Source: Ornithodoros turicata (taxonomy: Eukaryota; Arthropoda; Arachnida; Ixodida; Argasidae). Taken from it: a stretch of DNA of 64,000 bases. Positions 36,101 to 45,310 of the stretch are shown one piece after another; positions within the stretch are counted from its first letter, which is position 1; each line of letters begins with the position of its first letter. The notes beneath the pieces are model-generated. The model made no database searches. It was not told the origin of the DNA and was given only the letters and a program-made list of their open reading frames with translations. The translations under genes were made by a program, and so were the position numbers. The DNA lies in the NCBI RefSeq assembly GCF_037126465.1, contig NW_026999295.1, forward strand, positions 1,054,001-1,118,000, given 5' to 3'.

Positions 36101-36734
36101 AAAACCTTTTTCTTTATAAAGAAGAAACATCAATGTGTGAAAAAAAAAAGTGTCTTCTTTATTTCATGGGTACAGAGGATTAATCGAAAATGTCTCTTCT
36201 CTTCCTCTTTTTCCTTCGATGTCCGCTGCCTGCAATGTCCTTCAAAATCTGTGTGCCTAATTCATTTGAGCTTGCTCTCAGTGCTTGCTTGATGTTTTGC
36301 CCTTCAGATCAGGGTGTCGAACCGCAAAAAATACGGGTTCGGTTCGGATTCGGGTTCGCGTTGTTTTGATTTCGTTCCGGTTCAGTTCCGGTTCGGCCAC
36401 GCCAAAAGTCGAACCGGTTCGCGAACCGGTTCAACGGTTCCGTTTTATATGTTCCATAAAACTGATTTTATCAGGAAATGCGTGGCTAATAGCTTACTGC
36501 TGTTGTCTGCATTGACGTTTCTAGCAGTGATGTAGCCCTTTAGCGAGAGAAATGAGAAATGGATGAACACTTATTGCAAATAGAGTCCACGCTGTTGAAG
36601 CGATGTAGTCCTGCTACTTTCTGTTTCCAAAATCTCTTTTTTCACACGCACAGTGCCAGTAAGATACACTTAAAGGAAGCCTAATAAGATGGACAGCGTA
36701 ACATAGACGACAGTACTTGCCGGTACACTGCCTT

Positions 36735-39700
36735 CCCTGTTGAAAAAGAGCCAAATAGGTTGTATGCGATCCTATTTATCCTATGCAAATTGATGTAGGA
36801 TCCTTTATGTCCTATTTTGTATCATGTGGGAAAGTTGTGGGATCCTACATGTCCTATATTCATTCACATATAGGTGAGTCATACGATCCTACATGTCTCA
36901 TATTAGGCTATGTAGGAGAGTTGTGGTGTCCTACTTGTCCCATATGCGGCAATATAGGAGAGTTGTAGGACACTACATTGCCTATATCCGGCTGCGAGGA
37001 GACTTGTAGGATCCTTCAAGGCATCAAAAAGGAGCTACAGGAGATCTTACGTGGCCTGTTTGGTTTCATGTGGGGAGGACGTGGGGAATTATTTTGAGAT
37101 ATGGAAGTGATATATTAACACAGCAACAAACGTTATTTGATTGCATATATATATCCTTCAAAACTGGGGCCCAGAACGAACTAGTCATATTCAATCATGT
37201 TTGCCATGATATATATTTTTAGGTTGAAAACAACTGAATGGACTGGTTGCATTCATTTATGGAACATGCATAGAGTATGTCCATTACTAGTCGACGAAAC
37301 ATCAAGCATACAATGATGCGTGCATCCCTTTCAGTGCTATTTAAGTACAGACTTCGACAGCAATGCGCAACTGGTCGAGGTGGCGGGTGAACCCCATCGA
37401 GCGACATTGCGGTGTCGATGGGGTTCTCGGTCTAATATCTAGGACTAAACCTGTTCTATCAGGACGCGGTTTGTTGTGACGGATTCCCCAATCCTTCCCC
37501 TTCACGTGCACGCTCACGGCTGGCAGGAAATCCTAAAAGTAGTCGAGATACTTGGAAATTCCAGGCCTCCGTCTGCACTTCCGATAATTCGGAGCTCCGT
37601 AACATCCGCCCCGCTAGTCAGGTCGACGCCAGAATTTCCGTCCTAGTAGGACTTGAGTCGCTCTACGATCGGTCAAATGGAACCATGGATCGGTCTTTAG
37701 CGGTTCGGGGGTTGTGGGCAGAGACGCCTTCGTAACTCTGTTTTTCTAAACTTTGGGGCCCTTTTTCGGAAGGAAGCCCGCGTCGGACAGTTTTCATCTT
37801 TCTGGAGTGTACTCGCCTCAACTCGGTGAACGTGGCAAAATTTACTACAGCTGTCAAAGTCTTCTGGTTCTCGAGCTACCGGTTTCCGTGTTTACACTCC
37901 TCCCAATACATGGGTCTGCCGGACGTTTTTTTTTCCTAAAAACGTTTCCATTGCACCTACAGAGTCGTGTTTGACATAGTTTTGAAGCTCTCGACGTGCT
38001 CTTACTAACCGCTTTAATTCCGTAAGCGCGCGACTTTCCGTTCCCCAGATATGGGCTTTGAGTTGGAGGGTCATGGCGCTGGCGCCAGCAAGTCTGGCTG
38101 ACGCCCGCTCGGAGACGCTTCCGTGGGTGCCGTTCCTTTAGTGCCGTAATCTCGCTTACCTAATGTCCAATTTACTGGAAATTTTGGATGCGCGTTTTCC
38201 GTTCTTTGTTCTACAACTTTTCAATTCGCACCCCCCGTCTATTTACTACATGTTATGGCGCTATTCCCGAAATTCCTTAGGCTGACTCTCCTTCTGCAAC
38301 CTTCGTCCCTGTTTTTAGGTTTGAAACCTGGGGGAGATCTGAATCACCTATTAACGGATTCGTGCACTCCGAACACCGAACGGCTAGAAACTTGCGGGGT
38401 CTTTCTATCTCTCTCCATTCTCGAGTGAGGACAACATGGCAACAGCGGCTCGTTATACATGGGGCTGGGGGCATTTTTTTTCGATATCGGTTGTTTGTTG
38501 GCGTAGAAATGTGATTGAAGACTTATTTTGACGGGGAAAACGTCCTCTTTCCAATGGCGCTGGTCGCTCGTACGCGCGACTTTCTGCTTTCTGGATGTAG
38601 CGCGAGGAGAGCATGGAGGAGACGAGGAGAGCCGTTACAGGCGGCGCGGCCTTGGAGCTTGGAATGCCTCCAGCTCATTTGAAAGGGAAATCTTAGAAGC
38701 GTTCGGACGTGTGTCCAGAGAGCTCTCGTTCGGGAAGCGTCTTTCGTCGTAGTTTTGGTGGTTTTGGTGCCCCGCAGTGCTGTGACCGTATTTCATGCCT
38801 TACTAGTGGTATCTGGACCTGTTTCTGTGTGTGTACCTTGGAAGACCGAAATCCGTTGGATTTCGTGAATTGAAGGTTAGTTGTGTGCATGTAATGCCAT
38901 GTTTCGTGCACCTTTTGCTTGGTATTCTTCCTAGCGTGTGGGTTCCTATAACTTTATCCGCTCAGTGCGATTATTACCCTATTGTTACCTATTGCCTTAT
39001 CCTCCATTTGTAATCTTGTGCTCTTACCCTGTTGGTTAACCTGTATCATCAATTAACATCAGGTTGAAGATATCATGTGTGATGCTTCAGCGGCCCTGCT
39101 ACAGGGTACCGGTGCTCTAAAGATACAGATCTTCCTTTTTTGGTTATTAATTCATAATAACTCAGCTTGAGTCATGCATATTTTCCCCGAGTGTGGAAGA
39201 AATATGCACAGAATGTAAATAATCGCGGATATTATAACTCATCGTGCATTGTTTTCACCCTGTTCAGGTAATGCCTTACTGACACCCTTGCTGTAGCCCC
39301 AGTTGTCATAGTTAATTGATCTTGCTGCTAACAAACAAAACAATTGTCTTTGGACCTCAAGTAACGCATATGTGGGAAGTCTGGTTAACCTGTGCACGGG
39401 TTTTGGCACATTTTATGTGACACATAATGTATTATCCCTTGTTAAATCTAGCTTCCTAATTCGCTTTATTGTTTCAGGTGCCTCCAAGAAATATATCTTA
39501 GAGCTATCATCTAGCATGATCTGTAAAGGTGTTGAAGACGCTGTACATCAGGCAAGAGTGTGATTGTTCAACAGACATGTCAGAGGGATGATGAACGATA
39601 TCAATAAAAAAAAAGAAAGAAGCTGCATGATTTGTTATTTCCTAATATACACAGCACAATAGGGTGCACAAATTATACGGGATCACCACGAGAGACTTGG

Positions 39701-39965
39701 TATTTCGCCATTTTAGCGTATATGTAGGAACCTATTTGCATGTAGGACCCAACGTAGGTCCCGCAGTCAAATAGGATCCTGTTTATATGTAGGATCGCAT
39801 TTGCATGTAGGTCCCACTACTAAATAGGATCCTGTTTATATGTAGGATCGCATTTGCATGTAGGACCCACAATTAAACAGGGTCCTATTTGTATGTAGGT
39901 TCCTTCATCATGTAGGACCTGGTGTCATAATACCATATGGAGTCAAGTAGGAATTTCCAACAGGG
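36735..39965. mobile_element. CCCTGTTG-ended TIR element nested in the hAT
   Basis: Starts CCCTGTTGAAAAA and ends TTTCCAACAGGG, flanked by TT on both sides (36733-36734 and 39966-39967), a 2-bp duplication. Both ends carry many degenerate GTAGGATCCTA/CCTACATGTCC-type subterminal repeats (36760-37030 and 39715-39950). Terminus, duplication size and architecture match the element at 21632-22954, so they belong to one superfamily though not the same subfamily. The 2.5-kb centre has a GC-richer part (37380-38760) without recognisable transposase. CACTA-like is my best guess. Confidence 0.82.
37100..39650. other. Unexplained interior of the nested element
   Basis: No frame here exceeds about 75 codons and none has a motif I know. 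The stretch 37380-38760 is GC-richer and less repetitive than its flanks and looks like former unique or coding sequence, possibly captured host DNA or decayed transposase exons. 39050-39600 is AT-rich. Confidence 0.35.
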
Positions 39966-40898
39966 TTCGCAGCGTGAATCGATCTGAAACCGTACTGAAG
40001 CATGTCGAAAATAGGCCTGCCGAGCTCACAGCAGTGTACTAGTTAATCCACAACACAAAGGCAATGTGTCACGACATAACTGCGCTACCAATAAGCAGAA
40101 CCACATTTACTTTTCAAACCACGACCAATCAAACAGGCACCGTTCTGCGTACGCTCCTTCTCTACTTCTTATGTTTCTGACTTGTTTAATTTGTACTGCT
40201 CACATGTAAAGGGAAATCTTGTGCGATTATTTGATCACATATTCGTCCTGTAGAGCTACATAACTGACCTACTCCATTCCTGTTTCATTCGTAGGCGTGG
40301 CATCTCGTCTCTGAAGAGTAGACGCCGCAACGCGTGCGGGGCGCTAGCCGCGGCGCTCACAAGGACAACTGCGCTTCAACATGTTAAAAAGACGCTGAAA
40401 GTATACTTACTATACGTCGTCGTCTGACTACTAGGTGAAACTTTCGGAAATCCATGATATAGGCGCGTGATGATGATACCAATGTGTCTTCGTTTGGGGA
40501 TAGAGAGGAACTCTTATGCTGACTTCTTTTATGTCCGAACCGTTTTGTTGCGAACCGGTTACCGTTATTATTTTTTACGGTTCTGCTCGGGTTCGGGTTC
40601 AACAGTGTAATGAAAATTTCGGTTCGGGTTTGGGTTCGGTTCCGGCAAAAATAACGGTTCGGGTACGGTTTTCGGTTCGGGTTCGGGTTCGGTTCGACAC
40701 CCTGCTTCAGATAACTTTTTCGCCAAATTTTTCGCTGCGCTCATCGCAGTACGGGCTATGTAAGGCTTTGCACAATGCAATAGTGGCAATGCTAGCTTAC
40801 GCAAAGAACTAAAGAAGCCATTCCCAGTTTGAAAGAGAGGTCATTTGTATGGCACTAAATCACCAAGTCCCGATCCATAATGGATCTCTGGCGCTTCT

Positions 40899-42185
40899 TT
40901 AAGATACATTTTTGAAGTGTAGAACTAGAGCTGTACGACCTGGTCCTCTAAAATGAAGTGGACGACCTGTCTCATCATACAACTTAATCGAAATTGACGT
41001 GATTTCGTTCTGTAACAGCTTCAAATATTGCACGTTATGGAAGCTGTAATGAATCTGGGGATCATCTTTATGTAAATATGGGACGAGTTTCAAAATGGGA
41101 AACTTTTTTGCACCTATATGAGATGATTCGATAATGTCACAATAAATCATGAAATTATGAAACAATGGTTTAAGATTGAGTGGTGTGGTTCCGGTGGTGG
41201 TGTTTGCAATAGACTGAATTGGTGCGAAACCCAACATATTACTCAAATATTCAGAAAGATCTATAGTTACTCCATCAAGTGGAGTGAAAGTAAACAGCTG
41301 TGTATCTTCATTGTACGTTAGTATAGCATTGCTGCCTATCACACCTCTGATAGCTTGTAGAAGCGAACGTGGTGTCTCGTAATAATTTGGTGGAATTTGG
41401 ACTTCTTCCCTTGCAAGTATTACTTTTTCTAGAACAACACCAAAACTGAATGTAAATGGATCTCCAATGTATTGTGTTGTATTTTCTAACAGTTTACTGG
41501 AGTTTAATTTGAGGAGTCTCTTGAGTTGTTCAGGGATAACAAAGAGACGTGGAACCAATAATGTATAGGTATTGTTTTGAAATAGTATCTTTCCATCGAT
41601 TTCATATCTTTTAAAGAAGCGATTTAGTGTGACAGTGATAGGGCGACCTGGTATGAATATGATTGGAGCATATTGTGTAATGATAGTCACCTCTTCCTTT
41701 AAAAGCATCTTTGAGATAGCTTCCTCTCCCATGTACATGTTCTGATGTGGAACTTTAGCACCTGCAACTTTCAAACCCTGTATAGTGGACACACCCATGG
41801 CTTGTTGCAGTTCTTCATCCAAAAACTTAATAGAACGAATTATATGAGGTAGTTGGAATGTGTACCTTCCATCAACATAACCAAATGCGATGTTGAATTC
41901 TTTTAAAAAATCTTGCAGCGCGTGTTCCAAAGTCGATATCACAACAACTTTCTTACGCAGCTCAATAATGCTTCTGGAGGTAATATGTATAGTAGCATCG
42001 TTAGTCCGTGGAACGTTGTAGAATACATTAGAGATGGAAAGTTCATGCAGGCCGACTTCATATTCTTCATTCACTTGTAGTGGTGCACTCAGAGTGATTG
42101 TAAAGTCATTGAGACTGTTGTTCGGGTGCATATCCATGCAATCATTGGATAGGAGATACATGTAAAAATCAGAACTTCGCGACAT
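40899..42185 (-). CDS. Penton-like (minor capsid) protein of the Polinton
   Basis: 428 residues from MSRSSDFYMYLLSND at 42185; a longer start at 42218 exists but overlaps the integrase more. The N-terminal pattern (FYMYLLSND, NNSLNDFTITLSAPLQV, EVGLHELSISN) is common to one capsid-associated family of animal Polintons. It is intact. Its gene is directly downstream of the integrase (17-nt overlap) and precedes the basic core-like gene and the major-capsid-like gene. In adenoviruses penton base, core proteins, hexon and protease occur in this order, which is my reason for calling it penton-like. No structural comparison was made, so the penton and hexon labels could be exchanged. Confidence 0.7.
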   Translation of the reverse strand: MSRSSDFYMYLLSNDCMDMHPNNSLNDFTITLSAPLQVNEEYEVGLHELSISNVFYNVPRTNDATIHITSRSIIELRKKVVVISTLEHALQDFLKEFNIAFGYVDGRYTFQLPHIIRSIKFLDEELQQAMGVSTIQGLKVAGAKVPHQNMYMGEEAISKMLLKEEVTIITQYAPIIFIPGRPITVTLNRFFKRYEIDGKILFQNNTYTLLVPRLFVIPEQLKRLLKLNSSKLLENTTQYIGDPFTFSFGVVLEKVILAREEVQIPPNYYETPRSLLQAIRGVIGSNAILTYNEDTQLFTFTPLDGVTIDLSEYLSNMLGFAPIQSIANTTTGTTPLNLKPLFHNFMIYCDIIESSHIGAKKFPILKLVPYLHKDDPQIHYSFHNVQYLKLLQNEITSISIKLYDETGRPLHFRGPGRTALVLHFKNVS

Positions 42186-43208
42186 CTTGGGCTGGAACCC
42201 AGGAATTAAATGAGTCATCGTAACCTAGCCATTTCACTTTATAATGTGTGACACCGTTTATTTTCTTTCGACTTACTATGCGTTCAATCGGGTATGGGTC
42301 GTCTTGCGATTTCACTACTCGTTGCAATTCATTGGCATAGTAAGTTGCATCGTCTTCGACCCCATCTGGTCCAGCTATGTAAAACACTGGTGGATCCGAG
42401 TTCTTGTATCGTGTGATCGTGTAGACAACTAAGGACCAGTGCCCAATGTACCCCTTGTCAAAAATTGATCTACTTGTGAGTACGCACACCTGATCACCGA
42501 TATTCAATGTAATCTTGTTTGGTTTGTTGTCATTTTTACTGTGAAGTCTATTGAATAGTTCAATCTCGTTATTTTTATCGACGTCGTTCGGGGCCATCTT
42601 GATAGTCGAGTGATATGATGAATTGTAGTCGGCGATGATCTTTGGGAGAACAGCAATGTACTTGTGATGACCTTTACTGGCAAAATAACGATAAAGTCTA
42701 GCTTTAATAGTCCTGATTGCCCTCTCGATTAAAGCACATTTGTATATCGATCTAGAGCTATACATGTGTATTGAGTGACGTTTACACCATGCTTTCACAT
42801 GTTTGTTATAGAACTCTCTCCCTCTATCTACCTGCAGGAGATTTGGATAGACTTTATGGCTCCTATACAACTTGATCAATCCTTTCTTCACATCTTCACC
42901 ACGCTTGGTCTTAATGGGTGTAGCCATGAGTCGTCTTGATAAGCAGTCTATCACAATGAGTATGAAGGAAAATCCTTTATTTTGTTTCTTGTACTGCAGG
43001 AATGAAATCAGGTCTGCTTGATGAAGATCGTCGATGTGCAGTGAGATGGTCTTTCTTCTCTTAAATCTACGTCTTCCTTCTTTGTAAAGTGTGTAGACAT
43101 CATCTCGCTGTAGTTCTTCGATTGCCTGTTTCTTAGAGTTATTTCGACCTCTGCAGTATCGGGCAACCCCCCCCCCCCCAAACCAGCGTTTGGATCCCTA
43201 TAACTCAT
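42169..43208 (-). CDS. Polinton integrase (RVE type) with chromodomain
   Basis: DDE core residues are all visible: Asp in HQADLISF (about 43005), Asp in QVDRGREF (about 42830) and Glu in ALIERAIRTIK (about 42730). At the C-terminus YPIERIVSRKK...HYKVKWLGYDDSFNSWVP is a chromodomain, which in such integrases biases insertion toward chromatin. Upstream of the core, RRRFKRRKT matches the usual N-terminal linker. The ATG at 43208 overlaps the preceding stop (ATGA, 43205-43208). Between them and the core lies a G13 run (43167-43179) where the frame slips by one. The core itself has no internal stop. It would insert the linear element and make the 6-bp duplication. Confidence 0.9.
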
Positions 43209-43744
43209 TCTTCTTCTGTGATATATTCATCTGATGATGATGATGAAAGCAACTTTGTTCTTTGGGGCGATTTATACGTTTCCCAGAGTATACGTTTCCT
43301 TGCTTTCCTCTTCTGACGTATTTTGTGTGGCTGCAAAAACTTTGCCACTTTTCGGTACCAGGGAGGCTTCCCTTTCTTGTGTCCGGACAGATGCAACACC
43401 AATTCTTTTATATTAGAACCAGCGATTGTTTGGTTGTTATGAATGATTTCTCCCTTATTATTCCAAGTCAAGCTCCTAGGTAGCACTGAGACTACACGTC
43501 TTACTTTTTTAATGTTGACATTAGAAGGAAGCGAATTGTAATCAAATGAGCGTCCCATTGGAAGTGACTCATCAGTTTTTTCTTCCTGTACTGTGGATGC
43601 TGGCTCTGTTTCATTAGATGGTTTCTGATAATTTTTTATAATGTAGTACATAGCAGTTAACATTCGTTTTACTTTAATATCATCGCTTTCGTTAGATTCC
43701 AGAATTGATTCGATAGGAGTCAATACCTCAACCTTTGTAGCCAT
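43205..43744 (-). CDS. Polinton conserved protein, 179 aa
   Basis: Starts MATKVEVLTPIES, has an acidic middle, a segment LTWNNKGEIIHNNQTIAGSN (W-x-x-x-GE-I followed by I-x-GSNI) that I associate with proteins next to Polinton integrases, and a basic then Ser/acidic C-terminus. Function unknown. Its stop overlaps the integrase ATG by 4 nt (ATGA), suggesting coupled expression. Intact. Confidence 0.75.
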   Translation of the reverse strand: MATKVEVLTPIESILESNESDDIKVKRMLTAMYYIIKNYQKPSNETEPASTVQEEKTDESLPMGRSFDYNSLPSNVNIKKVRRVVSVLPRSLTWNNKGEIIHNNQTIAGSNIKELVLHLSGHKKGKPPWYRKVAKFLQPHKIRQKRKARKRILWETYKSPQRTKLLSSSSSDEYITEEE

Positions 43745-43747
43745 TTT

Positions 43748-44113
43748 TTAGACACCTACCGTCTTTGCTAGAGCACGACCTGCGACACCACCGAGCACAC
43801 TGGTTAATCCCGTGAGTAATAAGGGGATTAGTGGCACTAATCCACCCCACTGACGATAGAGGAAGGATCTTAGTCTTTTTGGTGATTTGTGCAGCGTTTT
43901 ATATGCAATGTATCGAATGGTGTGTTTATACTTTTCCAGCTCTTTGAACAATCTGGGCGGTAGCTTAATATTACCATTCAATATATTCTTACAGACTTCA
44001 GAAAGAGCTTCTATGCTATGAGGTGGCGCCTCCTTTAAAATCTCATCGCGCTCTTTAGGTGTACATGTTGCAAGGACTTTTAGAAAAGTTAAATGATGAT
44101 GCAGAGTTTTCAT
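43748..44113 (-). CDS. Polinton small protein with hydrophobic C-terminus, 121 aa
   Basis: Residues 1-85 are helical and basic (ILNGNIKLPPRLFKELEKYK); residues 88-120 are hydrophobic and glycine-containing (WGGLVPLIPLLLTGLTSVLG), a possible membrane segment. The ATG overlaps the TGA of the upstream ATPase frame (ATGA, 44110-44113). The layout of a basic N-terminus and one membrane segment is common in Polinton genes next to the ATPase. I infer a virion minor protein; no enzymatic motif. Confidence 0.72.
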   Translation of the reverse strand: MKTLHHHLTFLKVLATCTPKERDEILKEAPPHSIEALSEVCKNILNGNIKLPPRLFKELEKYKHTIRYIAYKTLHKSPKRLRSFLYRQWGGLVPLIPLLLTGLTSVLGGVAGRALAKTVGV

Positions 44114-44738
44114 TTTGGCAAGAAAACAAACTGTCGAACGTTTCCAGTAATGCCTGTTCGCAGACGAAATTGAGACTGCGTCAGAGGGTGTAGGTCAATC
44201 ACTAGATAACCAAATGGTTTCTCTGTTGCCTGCTCAAATGCACTGATAAATATGGTAATTGAGCTTTGCCGAAGATCTGGCGTCCTAAAAGTTCCAGCTG
44301 CGTGTGTGACCTTAAATTATTAAATAATATTATATATGTGCTATTGTGAGATAATGTTCTATAGTTGACGTCGTTGTGAAATAAGTACTGACAAAGAAAA
44401 ACAATGGATGCGTTCTTATGATGTGATGCTCTCGTATAGAGATGAACCATTTCTTGCATCACATTCTTCTCAGTCATGAGATCGTCGACTATAATCAAAG
44501 TAGACACGCTCTCATCCCATGTCTTTGGTAGCTCTTTCTGGAATGTAACATCATTTGCGAATTCATTTTGCCAGGTCGCATCATATTTGCTAACATAAAA
44601 GATTTGCTCTGGGACTACAGTGAATACTGTAAGATTTCTTAAAATGTTACGAACGAGATAGGTTTTACCCGACATGGAAGGACCGCAAATAATAACCCTT
44701 GCAGGGTGGATAAAAGCAAATCGACCTGCGTCAGACAT
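44110..44738 (-). pseudogene. Packaging ATPase (A32/FtsK-HerA type), one frameshift
   Basis: From MSDAGRFAFIHPARV at 44738 the protein shows a Walker A motif, GPSMSGKTYL, and Walker B, TLIIVDDLM, the signature of the DNA-packaging ATPase of Polintons, virophages and nucleocytoplasmic viruses. The frame ends early at 44202. The usual C-terminal block (GYLVIDLHPL and FRLRT) is present in another frame, ending with a TGA at 44110 that overlaps the next gene's ATG. So there is one frameshift at about 44235-44245, and the overlap supports the second frame as the original C-terminus. Confidence 0.88.
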
Positions 44739-44803
44739 CACGATGCAAAAGTAAATGAGACAAAGAATAAGTGATGGTGTGAGAAATGGATTTATTGTAC
44801 ATC

Positions 44804-45010
44804 TCACCAATTGATTTGATCGTCTTGACTTTTTGCGGAACGACGCTTCATTTCTATAAGACGCTCGTGTGCGAGGAACCTCCTCACAGCTTCTGCTTTT
44901 GCTTCATATATTTCTTGTTTAAGTCGCCATTTTTTCTCGTCTGCAGTCTCCCGCTCATCATCATATTCCTTTCCAAAACATCGAGTGAAAAGCTTCCATG
45001 CAGCTCCCAT
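44804..45010 (-). CDS. Polinton small ORF, 68 aa
   Basis: MGAAWKLF start followed by a charged, probably helical body (EKKWRLKQEIYEAKAEAVRR). The Gly2 and following residues could allow N-myristoylation, but that is only a suggestion. First gene from the right TIR (starts 49 bp inside it). No domain recognised. Intact. Confidence 0.55.
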   Translation of the reverse strand: MGAAWKLFTRCFGKEYDDERETADEKKWRLKQEIYEAKAEAVRRFLAHERLIEMKRRSAKSQDDQINW

Positions 45011-45058
45011 TTTGTGTAGAAAGTTGATAGGTGAGTTGATCGTTGGTAAATGACGATT

Positions 45059-45304
45059 AAAACTCCCCGCTCGGGGATGTATTAAAAGATGTGGAAAGGG
45101 AATAAGATGTATTTTGCATGTTCATGCATGTTCAAACGCGAGAAGGAAACCCCTCTCTACGCGCGGCCGCGAAACGCGCGGGGGCGGTCTTGGCTCGCGC
45201 TCCTCCTTGGGCGGAAAGTATCCTGCTCCAAATATCCTCCGATATTAGACGATAGCGATCGTCGAATCTATCCAGGTCGATTTAATCCTCCTACGTCTAC
45301 TACT
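45059..45304 (-). repeat. Polinton right terminal inverted repeat
   Basis: 246 bp, the inverse of 28107-28354, ending CTACGTCTACTACT and followed directly by the CGCACT target duplication. Confidence 0.95.
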
Positions 45305-45310
45305 CGCACT

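Larger units (their letters stand above)
36310..40704. mobile_element. hAT-like DNA transposon nested in the Polinton
   Basis: Ends CAGGGTGTCGAACC and its perfect 14-bp inverse, with an 8-bp target duplication CTTCAGAT at 36302-36309 and 40705-40712. CAGGG termini and 8-bp duplications are hAT hallmarks. Subterminal regions are packed with GGTTCGGGTTC-like motifs in opposite orientations (36335-36440 and 40555-40700). No hAT transposase is readable. Most of the interior is a second element (36735-39965), so the hAT itself is only about 1.16 kb, a non-autonomous element. Confidence 0.92.
36180..40909 (-). pseudogene. Polinton small basic core-like protein, split by a hAT element
   Basis: The 5' part runs from an ATG at 40909 to 40705, and the 3' part from 36301 to a TAA at 36180. 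If the hAT element and one copy of its 8-bp duplication are ignored, the two parts sum to 327 nt, exactly 109 codons with stop, in one frame. There is one in-frame TGA at 40841-40843 (codon 23). The protein has GSGLGDLVPYK near its start, a hydrophobic and Lys-rich middle, and a C-terminus with RRKKRKRRD. It sits between the penton-like and major-capsid-like genes, the place of adenovirus core proteins pX/pVI, so I infer a virion core or membrane-active role. Its start overlaps the stop of the preceding gene by 11 nt. Confidence 0.78.
28107..45304 (-). mobile_element. Complete Polinton/Maverick (adintovirus-like) element
   Basis: A 17,198-bp element with terminal inverted repeats of about 247 bp (28107-28354 and 45059-45304), starting AGTAGTAGACGTAG and ending in the complement, so it has the AG...CT termini known for Polintons. 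It is flanked by a perfect 6-bp duplication, CGCACT, at 28101-28106 and 45305-45310, the size made by Polinton integrases. It encodes, all but one on the minus strand, a protein-primed DNA polymerase B, adenain-like protease, capsid-type proteins, a packaging ATPase and a retroviral-type integrase with chromodomain. Subtracting the nested hAT insertion leaves about 12.8 kb. Several genes carry one break, the polymerase many, so this copy is unlikely to be active as written. Confidence 0.97.

Noticed and set aside
36740..37060. CRISPR-like or satellite array of TAGGATCCTA motifs
   Set aside because: The motifs are irregularly spaced and mirror those at the other end of the same TIR element, so they are subterminal repeats.
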